Shown here: positions 22,650-34,146 of the stretch, piece by piece
Layout of the letters: each line of letters starts with the position of its first letter
How positions within the stretch are numbered: the stretch's first letter is position 1
Assembly (NCBI GenBank): GCA_051453625.1
Contig: JBOZIK010000001.1
Span: forward strand, 11,034,974-11,098,973
Direction: 5' to 3'
DNA: 64,000 nt
Source: Welwitschia mirabilis
Lineage: Eukaryota; Gnetophyta; Gnetopsida; Welwitschiales
Notes under the pieces: generated by a model
Seen by the model: only the letters and a program-made list of their open reading frames with translations
Told to the model about the DNA's origin: nothing
The model's database searches: none
Program-made: the position numbers and the translations under genes

Positions 22650-24440
22650 AGAACTTATGTGGAACTCCAAGAAACTTGATCCTTTCTTACCATCTCAATT
22701 TGTTTTTATTTCTTATTTTCTTTTTTACTTTTTTGTTTTAAGCTCATGCTCTTCATCTGCTTTTAATACATAGGTACATCCTTTAATAATTTTAAAAGAG
22801 GTTTTAATATTTTTATGTCTTCTAATATCCTTAGTAAATATTTTATATTTTTTCCAACTTTTGCATGTTCTATTTGTTTATTTATCATTGGGAAAGGTTA
22901 AGAATCCACTATGGTATCATCCATTATTTTTCTTTTAGCATTTTTCTCTTCTCTATCTAGGGAATTACTAGGATTTACTTTCTTTTTTTGTGATTCATTT
23001 GTCCCTTTTCCTTTCCTAGATCTAGTATCCAGTGCTTTACTTATTTCTTCTCTAGGATTTGGTTGAGGTTGAGTAAGGATTTTTCTTTCCTTTTTTTCTA
23101 TTTCTAAATTTTATTTTTGGTCTTTTAGATCTCTATTTTTTCAATTTCTATAGTAATCATGCTGCTTTTTTCTCTTTGAGTTTACATATATTTGTAAGGA
23201 TCTCTCCATTTTTCCTTCCCATTTCCTAGTTTGGTAAGGATATGATTCCTTTTTAGTTTGAGATTGACTGCTAGAATTTAAATTCATTCTATTGATATCT
23301 AATTATTAAACAAATTCTTGCATCTAAGTGTATTTTGTTTCATCATGATTATCTTTGTCATAGTGTTTACATGTAGGTCCTTCTTCTCCCTTGAGGTGTC
23401 GCACTGCTAATAGATCAAACTTTGCTACCATACTATAAGTTATTTTTTAGCTACTTCTTCCATAAAAGTGATATTTTTTAAGTTATATACACTATCATAT
23501 AGTTTTAGAATACACACTTCATTTACTTTTTTCTTATTTTCATTTTCTTAATCCCTTACTTGAATCATGTTGTAAAACTGAGTGATGGCTACTCCTACTT
23601 CTTCGACATTTTTAGTTTTAATGCTTTCTCTACATAATAAGTCTAATTCCTTTAATGTTTAACTCTGTATTTCTCTAAGTAAGGCTCTGGCTTGTTCCCT
23701 AGATGTAATTCTATGATTAGAACATTTGTCTAACAATATGTTATACCTATTCATAAATTCATCAAATCTTTCATTCTCTCTTTGTTTAATGTATAGGATT
23801 TATTCTCTTAAATTTTTCACCATTTTCACAGGTTGAGATTTAGCTAGAAAAGCATTCTTAAGGGTTTCTCATGACCTAAAAGCATGATTATGATTCCTAT
23901 TATACCATAATTAAGCATCTCCTTTTAGGAAAAAGGGAAAATATCTTTAAAAATTAGATTCTTTTTTGACTTTTTACCTTCAAAAGTGGGTATTACAATA
24001 GTATTTATGTTTCTTACTTTATCTAGTTATTTTAAGGCTATAGGGTTAATAGGACTTAAATCATCTAATTAGTGGGTATCATGGTTCTATGGTCTTGAAT
24101 CTTCATCATCTTCCCAATACCATCCTGTGATTACCTTCTTTTTAGTTTTCTGACCTAAATGGTTTGAGAAGGTTCTTAGAGTGAATGAGGTAATGTAAGA
24201 AAGCTTTGCAATCATTGTTCAAATTTATTCATTAATTCAGGAAAGATTTGGTCTTTTACCAATTTTCATATGATTATTTCATCCTCCATAAAATCATCTT
24301 TTTCTTCTTCTAATTTAACAATATTTTCAATCCACTTATCTAGACCATATTTATGTGGATCTTTACTATAGCTACCTCTTTCATCTTTACCATTTTTCTT
24401 GACTATCTTATTGCACGGCTTTTTCCGTCATCTCTACTAA
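22650..24440 (-). pseudogene. Gag remnant of element D
   Basis: Structural protein region between leader and protease on the minus strand. A zinc knuckle remnant, CKHYDKDNHDETKY (about 23335-23375), stands where CxxCxxxxHxxxxC is expected. It is preceded by HLKGEEGPT, a typical Athila/Tat context. Lysine-rich sequence links it to protease. Other parts are too frameshifted to read. Confidence 0.65.
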
Positions 24441-24453
24441 TTGACTTTGGAGT

Positions 24454-24474
24454 GGCCTTCTTTCTAGTGCCATA
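24454..24474 (-). promoter_or_regulatory. Primer-binding site of element D
   Basis: On the minus strand TATGGCACTAGAAAGAAGG, directly inside the 5' LTR. Element C has the same site as TTGGTACTAGAAGGAGG. This is not the initiator-Met type; it looks like the TTGGCGCTAGAAGGAGG type that I recall from Tat elements. Confidence 0.7.
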
Positions 24475-24476
24475 AT

Positions 24477-25412
24477 GATGGATGACTTATACATTTCACA
24501 AAATAATATCAAAAACTATAAAATAATGCTGAAAAAATGTAGAAACTATGCTACTGCTAACTTTAAATAAACATACATCATTAAATAAAAATACATCAAA
24601 GGTGTACCAAAGATCTAGTTGAGACTTAACCATTTATTTCAAAATTCATCATTACAATAGCCTTGAAATGAAGTTACTTAAACTAGTTAGCTTATTTATT
24701 TAAGCTTAATTACTAAGTACATATATTACACCAATGGAGGATACTAAAAGAAATGAAACATAATAGTAATAAAATGAACTGTTTAGTAATACTTATTTCT
24801 AAGTACTAAAATTATCCTAGTTCATGATCACTTATATAAATAAGAGTAAGACTGAAGTAATATTACTTTTGCAAGTAATAAAGCATGTGCATAATGATAC
24901 TCAAATGCTTCTCAACTTTATATTGAAATACCAATTGTTACATAAAGATGAGCTAATAAACTATGTTCTTCTTTGTAGATAATGCTATGGGATGTAGGAA
25001 AATGTTGTTGACATCTTTATAGGCTAGTTGGATATTTCTAGCTTGATCTTCTTGTCTTGTCTATTTCTAGAACCATTTTCCCAAAAAGATCCCCACTTTT
25101 GGTGGTGATCACCTTCTTATACACTTGTGAGTTTTTTTGTTTCCATTATTTCCTCCTAAGAAATATGTATATGGTTAGGGTTGTTATGCTAATTCGCTAC
25201 CTTGACATTCTCTCTTATCTTCATGCCATTTAATGTCCTGTACCTAAAATGTAATAATGAAATGCATAGATACTAACATACTAACTAATTAACCTTTTGA
25301 TTAGTAAGCATAAAAATAAATAAAAACATCTATTTTTTGATGAAATATATAATTTACATAAGAAAAAACACTTTATTAATAAGCAAAATATACATAAAAT
25401 TCATCCTCATTA
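24477..25412 (-). repeat. 5' LTR of element D
   Basis: Pairs with 14096-15034. The outer end at 25412 is followed immediately by the integrase portion of element A, which fixes the insertion boundary. Confidence 0.88.
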
Positions 25413-26700
25413 GTAATCTTTAGCAAGTTTGATGATAACTTCTCTCATCTTTTAGAACTATATGAATGTGGTCTGTATTTCTGAGAAGTATAGAGTACAA
25501 TAAAGAGACCCTTTAAAGAGTACCACTATAATGATTGTCATATTCAATATGGTTTTCTTTATAAAGAGGTAAAATTATGTGTTCCTAAAGGTTCCATAAG
25601 GAATGAAATTTTATAGGAAAAACATAATGGAAATGTGGCAGGAAATTGTTAGGTGGATAAAACTCATGTATTGGTATAGAGGAATTACTTTTAGCCTTAC
25701 TTGTTTAAGGATGTACAAAAATAGATGAAAACCTATGAAATTTGTTATAGTCTCAAAGGAAGATTTCTAATGCAGAATTGTGCATTCCATGACTAGTCCC
25801 TACAAGACCTATAGAAGATGTAGATATTGATTTTATTCTTAGTTTACCTCAAAAAGTAATGATGTCATGTTATTAGTGGTTGATAGGCTTAGTAAAATGG
25901 CACATTTTACTTCATGTAGAAAGACAAATAATGCATCATATCAACAAATTTGTTCTTCTATTAAATTTTAAGGTTACATGCTTTACTTGGCACTACTATT
26001 ACAAATAGATATGTAAAGTTTGTATCACATTTTTAAAAACATTTGGTGAAATTATTATGAACAAATTTGCAATTATCTTTAGCATACCATTCATGAACCA
26101 AAGAGCCAAAGATTAAAGAGGATTAGTAAAATAGGGCATTGAAACTTGCTTTAATGCTTGTATGTGCTTGTGTGATGGAAACCTAAAACTATGAAAGAGT
26201 CATCTCTCTCAGGCTAAGTTTGCATACTGCAACTCCATCAATAAGAGCACAAGGAAAACACTATTTGAAGTCATGTATCAATTCCACCTAAGAATACTAG
26301 ATTTAGTTGAAAAGATAAAAGCTCCATCAATAATGACAAATGAAGTTGCAACCAAAATTGCAACTCTTCATAAATATATGAAAAGGCAACTTGAGAAATA
26401 AACTTTAAATGCCAAGGAAAATTTAATTAGCAACAATAACATGTTGAGTTTGAAGAAGGTGATATTAGGAATGGCATGCATTCAAAAAGATAAATTCTCC
26501 ATAGGAGCTCATAAAAAGCTAAAGCATAAGGGGGGAAGATCATGTAAGATCATCAAAAAGATTTCTTTAAATGCATACCTATTGGAACTTGCCAAAGGCC
26601 TTTCTTAAACTTTTAGAGTTGTAGATTTGATAAAGTATCATAGCAAGATGGAGACTAAGAACAAATTAATAAAGGATTATAAAAGATGAATAAAGGAAAG
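25413..26700 (+). pseudogene. Integrase remnant of element A
   Basis: Continuation of A pol after element D. Blocks: SKFDDNFSHLLELYECGLYF (about 25428-25490), a degraded VPKGSMR block (about 25581-25600), VDRLSKMAHF (25876-25908), the NLL-CLYV and PKT region (about 26145-26200), ATRKTLFEVMYQFH-like sequence (about 26240-26290), a SIGAHKKLKHK block (about 26500-26530) and NAYLLELAKGLS (about 26570-26605). The last two are the C-terminal chromovirus integrase region. A separate chromodomain is not clearly visible. Many stops. Confidence 0.8.
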
Positions 26701-26901
26701 AAAAAAGTGTATGAAACACCTATAATTTTGGACCAACCAGAAAAATCTACAAGGAGAAAGTACTACAAAAACTCTTAGTTTAAATACCAAGAAAATAAAA
26801 GGAATATTTAGTTTTAATGTTTGAAAAAGATTATTACAACTAAATATGATGTAGGAAAACAATACTGCTCATGTGGTATTTCACCTTTAAGTGAGACAGG
26901 A

Positions 26902-27573
26902 TGATTTAAGAGCACTCTTTAGTAGAAATAAATAATTAATTAAAGGCATTAAACACTATATTTATTAGTTATTATAGTCTAGAATTTTAAGGTTTCAAGT
27001 TGAATTTTCCAAGTAGGAAATTTGGAATTAAAGGATAAAGGTATTTTTATGTATATCCAAGTCTATTAGGCTTATTTTCTATGACAAACAATGGAATCTC
27101 AGGCTATAGCCAGCTACCATGTGTCAATATCTTTCTTAGCATAAACATAACAAATCATATGCTAAATTTGGCAAAGTGATGATGAAGTTATGTCCAAATC
27201 ACTAAAGCCATCTTTTTATGTAATTTTTGGGAATTAAATCTTATAATCATTGGGTTTTAAATTAGAATTTTGTAAAAGCCTAAATTATATTTTATAAGTT
27301 TCTAATAACCTCCTCTATAGTTTAAAAGTTGGAAAGAGTATTAAAATTTTTAATATCGTGCTCATAAGATTTTTCATTTGGAGTTGAAAGCTTGTGATAG
27401 AATAGTGTTTTTAAGATGCACATGCTTGAGAAAATATTGTAAGCTTGTATTATATTAAATATTTCTTTTTAACAAAAAAAATATATTCATTAGTTATTTC
27501 CAATATTATCAATGTATTTCTAGTTTTACATTCCCTAAAATAGATCTTAGGACTTTCATTATGTTGTTCTACA
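26902..27573 (+). repeat. 3' LTR of element A
   Basis: Starts TGATTTAAGAGCAC after a purine-rich stretch (AAGTGAGACAGG) that may be the polypurine tract, and ends TTCTACA. Aligns with 9248-9880, with more differences and small indels than between the D LTRs, as expected for the older host element. Confidence 0.8.
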
Positions 27574-27860
27574 TCAAGAATACAAGAGAAGAAAAGGAGT
27601 AGATGATTCCTTAGCACAAGACTCTAAAAACTAGGAAAAAAATGGAATACATCATACCTATTATCTTTTATCTAAGGCACAAAGGTAAGAAAAATGCTTG
27701 GAATAAAGGAAAAGAAGGTAAGATGAGGAGATCAATAAGATTACAATAATAAAGTAGACAGTATTTGCTTTTGCTCTTAGTAAGTAAAAATAATGTACTC
27801 TCTTTAAATGGATGTCAAACTAGTAGTGCCTCATTAGGTGAACTATAAGAACATGAGGCA
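27574..27860. other. Spacer between elements A and B
   Basis: About 290 bases with no gene or repeat recognised. Confidence 0.4.
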
Positions 27861-28605
27861 TGTAATGCAAGAACATCCTTAAAAAATAAAAATAAATAGT
27901 GTATTCTAGTTAGGGGTCCATTTGTTATTTTAGTGTGCTTATGTGGGAAATAAAATCTTCCATGTGTAATTTCCATGAAGGCACCATGTGTACTTGCCAT
28001 GCAGGTGTTATGTGCAGTTAGCTTAGAGCAAACCTTGGTGAGTGGAATATGTTATGCTTGGAAAAAAACAAAGGTGTAAGGAATAAGGCATGTTTAGATA
28101 CTATTTTTAGTGAAAGGTATAAAAGGCTAATATTAAAAGAATTCTTTCATGATAATGATTCTCCTTAGAGCATTATAAATAAGAGGGTGTAAAGAGATAA
28201 AGGACATGCTAAAGTTGAGAAAAAAGAAGCAAGAGATCTTGGAGTTAAAGCTTGAGAGAAGCTCTTATTGGGGAACTTGAGGAGACAGTTCCTATTGTGA
28301 GATTGTGTCTCACTTGTATTCTCTCTTAAAGGTTATTAGGCATCAAAAGTGGTAGAGCCTAGGTGAGGCTTTTAAAATCCACTGTTGAAGAGAACTAGTG
28401 GAAGATATACTATTTTTTATTCCTATTTGTCAGATTGTGATTTTATATAATTAATAAGAATAAATTATTTTATTTACTCTAATAATAAATATTTTATTTC
28501 CTTCAATACTCTATTTATTACATATCTTCTTTAGTATTTTTTGTTTCTCATTAGAAACATAATCCCAAAAGTGTTCTTGGGGTCTTCATTATATTAGCTC
28601 TACAT
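27861..28605 (+). repeat. 5' LTR of element B
   Basis: The start, TGTAATGCAAGAACATCC, is chosen from its resemblance to the A LTR start; the end is CTCTACA. A TATA box, TATAAATAA, lies at 28174-28182, and a second TATAAAAGG is at about 28119. No second LTR is in the window, so the left boundary is provisional. Confidence 0.6.
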
Positions 28606-28608
28606 CGT

Positions 28609-28624
28609 TTAGTATCATAGCAAG
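28609..28624 (+). promoter_or_regulatory. Primer-binding site of element B
   Basis: TTTAGTATCATAGC, matching the initiator tRNA site TTTGGTATCAGAGC with two changes, about four bases after the LTR end. Confidence 0.6.
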
Positions 28625-28639
28625 TTTTAGGTTTTTTAT

Positions 28640-29691
28640 GAGTTGGTTGTTGGATTTAATTTTAGGATGCTATGAAAAAGGATAACAGTTTCTCACCTAC
28701 AAAAGTGTTTTGCAAGGCGAGGAGTGATGAGAAGATATTATATTTTAATATAGAAGATGACAAAGATGGTGAGTATGGACTATGCATCCAAGCATTTGGC
28801 ACCAATTCCAAAGAAGAAGCAAGAAACACTCCATGTTAGAGGAACTACCAAAGTAGAGAGTAAGAGGAGCCTATTTACAAAAACCCTAGCAAATCTAGGA
28901 CAAAAGAATCTAGTAAGTATAATGATATTTGAAAGAAGCTTAAAAGTAGAAAATCTTCAAGATTGGATCTGAGGCATGTAACATTACTTCAAGATAAAAG
29001 ACATTAATAAAGAAGATAAGGCAAGGATTGCCTCAATTTGCTTGCAAGGAATTACCACCAGTTTGTGGAAGCATATCTGGAAGGGTCATCAAAATCAAAA
29101 CCTCATCAAAATCAAGACCTTTCAAATTCTTGAAACTATATGAAGAAGAATTTATAAGATAAGTTTATACTACTTTTACATATCACAGAGACAATAAGAA
29201 AGATTCTAATACTTTGGCAAGAAGAAAAGTCTATGATAGGGTACATAAATTTTAGCATACAAGAGATAACCAGATACATCACTAGGTTGAAATTTGTTAT
29301 TCTAGATAAAATTACCATTATCACTCCTAGAATAATGGAAGAAGCATATCAATTAGCACTATGAGTAGATTACAAGTTGCAATGAAGGAATAGTTCAAAT
29401 AGAGAAATATTTAAAGGAAAGAAACCACAAAGAAGGGGTCATCAATAAGAAGAAAAGATAAATTAGAGATGACGGAACAAAGGAAAAGAATAGGTCATAG
29501 GCAAAAGAAGTACTTATAAAGGAAACGTTAGAGGAGGTAATTTCTTTGCAATTTTCTAAAAATGTTATAAGCTAGGACATAAGTCTTATGAGTGTTTATT
29601 AAGCAAGGAAGCTATACAAAAGAATGTTATTTTTGAGGATGTTAGACAAGTGAATAATCCAAAAATAAAGAACCAGAAGAGGCTAGTGATG
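28640..29691 (+). pseudogene. Gag remnant of element B
   Basis: Capsid-type protein. The block IFERSLKVENLQDWI (28922-28968) continues, after a stop, as YFKIKDINKEDKARIASI (about 28983-29036), the usual gypsy gag pattern (LxxWIxxMExYFExxxIxDxxKVxxA), followed by a SLWKH-like position (about 29065). A zinc knuckle remnant, CYKLGHKSYEC, lies at about 29560-29595. Its reading frame continues to the N gap. Several stops. Confidence 0.75.
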
Positions 29692-30119
29692 NNNNNNNNN
29701 NNNNNNNNNNNNNNNNNNNNNNNNNNNNNNNNNNNNNNNNNNNNNNNNNNNNNNNNNNNNNNNNNNNNNNNNNNNNNNNNNNNNNNNNNNNNNNNNNNNN
29801 NNNNNNNNNNNNNNNNNNNNNNNNNNNNNNNNNNNNNNNNNNNNNNNNNNNNNNNNNNNNNNNNNNNNNNNNNNNNNNNNNNNNNNNNNNNNNNNNNNNN
29901 NNNNNNNNNNNNNNNNNNNNNNNNNNNNNNNNNNNNNNNNNNNNNNNNNNNNNNNNNNNNNNNNNNNNNNNNNNNNNNNNNNNNNNNNNNNNNNNNNNNN
30001 NNNNNNNNNNNNNNNNNNNNNNNNNNNNNNNNNNNNNNNNNNNNNNNNNNNNNNNNNNNNNNNNNNNNNNNNNNNNNNNNNNNNNNNNNNNNNNNNNNNN
30101 NNNNNNNNNNNNNNNNNNN
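29692..30119. other. Assembly gap, 428 N
   Basis: Run of N between gag and protease of element B. Its odd length suggests an estimated rather than placeholder size. Confidence 0.95.
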
Positions 30120-30189
30120 GAAAATATGTTTGTTATAAGAACTCTTATACAACATGTAAAAAATGTTAAACCGCCACAAAACAACTCTT

Positions 30190-30700
30190 TAGAACTACAT
30201 GTAAGTGTAAAGACAAGGTGTGCAAAGTCATAATTGATAATGGAAGCACTAATAACTTGGTTTCTATTAGGATAGTGGAAACATTAAATTTAAAGACTAT
30301 GTTATATCCATCATCATACTGACTCTCTTAGTTGCAAAAGGGAAGCCATGTTATAATAATAGAATAGTGCCTAGCCAAATTTAAAATTGGCAACTTTTAT
30401 ACTCAGGTTTATTGTGTTGTTATTCTTATGAATGTTTGTCATTTTTAAGTGCATACATAATAGGGAGACTAATAATTACATTATAATCGATACAAATGAA
30501 AAGAGATTTGAGTTGTTACCAAATTTAGAGAAGATTTCAAAGCATAAGATAGATGTATGCTTTGTGGAAAAAAAGAATGTGACAGACAAAATTTTAAAAA
30601 AAAAAAAAAAAGGCTATAGCATGATAGTAGTATTAAAGATGTCTTCAGAACAACAGTTGAAGGAGCATCTAATGAAGGTATAAGATGTTTTAAAATCATT
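30190..30700 (+). pseudogene. Protease remnant of element B
   Basis: Reads CKCKDKVCKVIIDNGSTNNL then VSIRIVETLNL (about 30199-30290). This is the gypsy aspartic-protease block, with DNG in place of the catalytic DSG/DGG. The block IGNFYTQVYCVVILMNVCH (about 30386-30441) is the conserved second half. A homopolymer A run at 30596-30610 breaks the following linker. Confidence 0.8.
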
Positions 30701-30857
30701 TACAAATATTTATGTTGATAATTTTCCTTCTGGATTATCACTTATTAGGAGCATAAACCATCAGATAGATCTAGTCCTTGGTGCTTCACTTCCAAACCAA
30801 GCACCATATAGAATGGCATTATATAAAAGAAAGAAGATAAGTAGATAGGTTTAGGAG

Positions 30858-31180
30858 TTGCTAAACAAGGGGTTTATTAAGAAATATTTATCATCATGTT
30901 TTGTTCCAGTAGTATTGACTCCAAAGAAGGATAGCAAGAAGTTGTGCATGTGTATTGATTTAAGATCTATCAATAAGATGACCATCAAATATTGCTTTCT
31001 TAAGCCTTGTATAAATGATATTTTGAATTGTTTGATAAAAGCATCTATTTTCAGTAAGATAGATTTGAAAAGTGGGTTCTATCAGATTCATATCTAAGAA
31101 GAAGATGAGTGAAAGACTATCTTTAAAACCCTAGATAGGTTATACAAATGGCTGATAATGCCACTCAGATTGAAAGGTGA
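30858..31180 (+). pseudogene. Reverse transcriptase N-terminal half of element B
   Basis: An open frame of 79 codons holds LNKGFIKKYLSSCFVPVVL, TPKKDSKKLCMCIDLRSINK and IFSKIDLKSGFYQIHI, the fingers and first palm blocks of Ty3/gypsy polymerase; the first catalytic Asp (KIDLKSG) is kept. Past a stop, KTIFKTLDRLYKWLIMPLRL (about 31112-31172) follows. The active-centre YxDD region is missing because homology ends at about 31180. Confidence 0.88.
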
Positions 31181-33279
31181 CTAGTAGCCAACTTTTTTTA
31201 TGACTTTTGCCAACTTCTTGATGACTTTCTACCAAAAAGTCTCATTAAAAAGTCCTCAAACTTTCAAATTATTTTTTATTTTTTATATTTATTATAGAAT
31301 GTAAATTTAATCAGTATGGTATTTAATACTTTATATGCCAAAAATTAAATTATAAATTTTACTAATTTATAGTAGGTTATCATGCTAATTAATTCATTGA
31401 TTTATATTGATTGTTAGAAACTATTTATGTGACATGATTTTCATGTGGATTGCAAACTTTATATTAAATAAAAAATTTGGTACCTTCTAAGAAAAAAATA
31501 AGCATTAGTTCTCCTAATTGGCATAAGCTTCTCATTTAATAAATGAGATCATGCTTAATTCCTAGATCTAATTCAAGTCTATATAGTATTTTATGAGAAA
31601 GAAGACATGAATCTAATTGAAGTTGCATTGTGACCAAAAAAAATTAAAAAAACAACTAGATCTACATGGTATATACAAATTGAAAATTTTTACTTTGATC
31701 TTATTTAAAAATCATCTTTTTTTGTTATTCTTATAGTTTTCATTAACAGAATAAAATAATATTATTTAACATACCTTGATAAGTAATGCTTATGACATAT
31801 TTTCTCCCTTGATTCTACCTTAGTAATTGTTGTTTTTGTGGTTTATGTGAATAGAGGTTGGGGGTATTTATAAGCTTTTCATAGGGGAAAAACCTTAGAC
31901 CTTTGAACTTTATGACTAATAAAACTTTGAAGACATTATATCTTTCTAAAACTATCATTTTTATATCTTTTATATTTTCACATTAAAGTTTGAAAAATTT
32001 GAAATTTATTAAAGGGAAGTTTAAGAAATGTTTCTTTATGCCTTTCTTTCTTACATAACCTTTTCTTTTCCTCTTTTTACCAATTTTTTTAAGGTTTTAT
32101 CATCTTTTTTAATGTTACACTACTTCGACCATTTCGATATGCTTTTCCATTATACTTTTCGATGATTCTTATATTACTGATGTAGATTACTTTGACCATG
32201 TCGATAAGGTAGAGGTAATCTTTACATAAAGAAACTCAAATTTCTCTTAGAGGTGCATTGAAAAGATTTATTGTCAAGATCAATTTGGAAAATAAAAAAC
32301 CATTTCTCTAATGAAAGGTCAAAAATCCTATTTGTACACAACTAGTGGTTTACTTTAATGTTTAACCTTCCTATCATACTATCATAGAAAGGGACATTTA
32401 GTTTTGAATTTCCCATATCTAAAAGATAAACAAGAATATAATGCCTTGAAACAAAGAGAATGAAATGAGAAGAACGCAAAATAGCTTTTAAAAAATTATG
32501 AACCTAGCATTTTCTATTAGCATTATCTTAAAGGATAATATATCTAAAAACATTGATGAAGGTGAAAATAAGTTTTATATGAAAGTATGAAACCCTCTCA
32601 TAAATAATCTTATTAATAACAAAGGGAAAGCTTAGTTGTTACTAATGAAGATGGTTTTTGAACAATCAGAGGACAGAAAACAAATGTGTCTAGAAACATC
32701 ATCAAAAAACAATGAAGTTCTTTTTCAAACAAAAATACTATTCATTTGATGATGTAAATTTCTAGTTTTGAAATGAAGGCTTTTATAAATATTTCATTTG
32801 AAAATCTTTCATTGTGCTTAAAAATATAATGAATGTAAAGAATGTTAATATTGTTGTAGGCGTATCAGATCCACCTATGATCAAGGATTCTAAANNNNNN
32901 NNNNCTTGGAATACTAGGGACCTCACTAAAAGGATTTAATAGAAAAAAATTTAGTTTAATAGTTAAGATAGCTTTTATAATTTGAGTTCATTCTTGAAGA
33001 AGTGTGTGCCATTAAGGTCACAATGACTAGCTTTAATTTCTTAATCTTGTTGTGATTCAAATTCATGATTGTTTGGTGTTTACTTTCAAATTCAAAATCT
33101 CGTATTAACCAAGTTTGACAGATACATCATGTGTCAAGTTTAAATTTAAAATTTAAGCTCTTATAGCTTATAATTCAAAGTCTTTTAAATTTGTAATTTC
33201 TCATGAAAACTGTTAATGGCTTATGTATCTTGTCAAAGCCTTTACAAAGTCCCTATTTTCATGTTTTAAAATGTCCTAA
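31181..33279. other. Region without recognised genes
   Basis: AT-rich sequence on the 3' side of truncated element B. It starts with a short region of GACTTT/AAAGTC inverted similarity (31215-31260) that might mark the end of an inserted element. No protein frame is convincing. A 10-base N run lies at 32895-32904. Confidence 0.4.
32895..32904. other. Assembly gap, 10 N
   Basis: Short run of N within unrecognised sequence. Confidence 0.95.
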
Positions 33280-33632
33280 TAGACGGCACATCTCCATTAG
33301 CAAAATGCATCTCTCTGAAGTTCGGGAATATAATCAAAGAAGGATCTTGCTCTTACATTTTATTTTATCATTTTTAAGCCTACATGATTCTTTCCACTAA
33401 TTTCTCAAAATCTACTCTTATTCCATTAGTCTCTACTCTGCGCACTGGAATCCATCACTATTTATTTGTGTAACTCATACAATGACTACAATTGCATGAT
33501 GTTTTCTAGACATTTATCCAAAGATCCCTTGCTTTTCTCTGCGTTTCAAACTACCTAGGCAAAGAAAGATCTAGAAGGCCCAAACGCATCCACACAGCTA
33601 TGCTTGACAGAGTTCGTCATGTATCATTTTGT

Positions 33633-33690
33633 CATGTTATGATAACATGCAAAATCTCCGTTAACGGGAGGCCTCTTCCGTTACTTAAAA
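33633..33690. promoter_or_regulatory. Palindrome cluster with MYB-type cores
   Basis: CATGTTAT-G-ATAACATG (33633-33649) is a perfect 8+1+8 palindrome. CCGTTAACGG (33658-33667) is a perfect 10-base palindrome. TTCCGTTAC follows at about 33677-33685. CCGTTA/TAACGG is the core of plant MYB binding sites and of the mitosis-specific MSA element, present three times here. Binding is inferred. Confidence 0.4.
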
Positions 33691-33930
33691 TATTGCAATT
33701 TTAGGGGTTCACAAGAAGGCAAAGTCAGAGAGATTGGTGGTTCAAAGGAGCAGCAAAGCCGGCAAACGCATTTCAGAGAGTCAGATATCCTTTGGATCCC
33801 TCTTCCATCAGCGTCTTAGTAGGAGGTTAAGACATTTTAAAGAACAGAAGCTCTACGCATTCATAAACAAAGTCAAGAATCAGATATAAGCAGAGGATGC
33901 ACAGAAAATAGTAGAGGATCACATGTTACA

Positions 33931-34146
33931 TCAAAACAGATATAGAACCGATTTCTGGTAGAATGAAGGCTTTAAAGGGAATAGAATGAAATGCAAAGGG
34001 GAAAACGCTATAGGTTTCGTCTCTGTTTTAGAGACTGAAAATCCTTGCTGGCGTTGAAATGTATCTTTCATGGTTGCCTCTTTATCTTTGATGCTATAGG
34101 CATCTTCTTCTTTATCTCTGAGCATTTTATAAGTAGAATTTGTCAT
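33931..34146 (-). CDS. Small uncharacterised ORF in the CpG island
   Basis: 71 codons on the minus strand. The first 34 residues are charged and hydrophilic (KEEDAYSIKDKEATMKDTF), the rest aromatic and hydrophobic, which might mean that a real first exon ends near codon 35 and the remainder is intron, although no good GT donor is seen there. The start ATG at 34146 is the first in the frame. No family is recognised. It is listed because it lies in the only part of the window that looks spared from decay; it may be chance. Confidence 0.25.
   Translation of the reverse strand: MTNSTYKMLRDKEEDAYSIKDKEATMKDTFQRQQGFSVSKTETKPIAFSPLHFILFPLKPSFYQKSVLYLF

Larger units (their letters stand above)
14096..25412 (-). 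mobile_element. Ty3/gypsy Tat/Athila-like element D, nested in A
   Basis: Complete but decayed element on the minus strand. LTRs at 14096-15034 (3') and 24477-25412 (5') align almost end to end. Minus-strand order: primer-binding site 24454-24474, gag with zinc knuckle, protease, reverse transcriptase, RNase H, integrase, then about 4.4 kb of extra sequence before the 3' LTR. Protein blocks match the non-chromovirus gypsy branch (Athila/Tat) and closely match element C. It sits precisely between the RNase H and integrase of element A. LTR differences are mostly transitions. A clear 5-base target duplication was not found. Confidence 0.88.
9248..27573 (+). mobile_element. Ty3/gypsy chromovirus-like element A, nested and degenerate
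   Basis: Plus-strand LTR element. 5' LTR 9248-9880, primer-binding site 9887-9898, gag (about 9940-10990), protease (11040-11395), reverse transcriptase (12480-13540), RNase H (13560-14095), integrase (25413-26700), 3' LTR 26902-27573. The order with integrase last defines Ty3/gypsy, and the spelling of protease, reverse transcriptase and integrase resembles chromoviruses. Two later insertions interrupt it: about 1.07 kb between protease and reverse transcriptase, and the 11.3-kb element D between RNase H and integrase. Without these A would be near 6 kb, a normal size. No coding part is intact. Confidence 0.85.
27861..31180 (+). mobile_element. Ty3/gypsy chromovirus-like element B, 3' truncated
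   Basis: 5' LTR (about 27861-28605), primer-binding site near 28610-28624, gag, N gap, protease and the first half of reverse transcriptase, then homology ends at about 31180. No integrase or 3' LTR is present, so the element was cut by deletion or by an insertion whose other side is not seen. The proteins resemble those of element A but are not the same copy, and the LTR is different. Confidence 0.8.

Noticed and set aside
29586-30184. Frames of 160-197 codons on both strands
   Set aside because: Open only because of the 428-base N run; the real sequence there is element B gag and protease on the plus strand.
33203-33400. 65-codon plus-strand frame at the edge of the CpG island
   Set aside because: No conserved motif, no evident splice context and mixed composition; it cannot be distinguished from chance.
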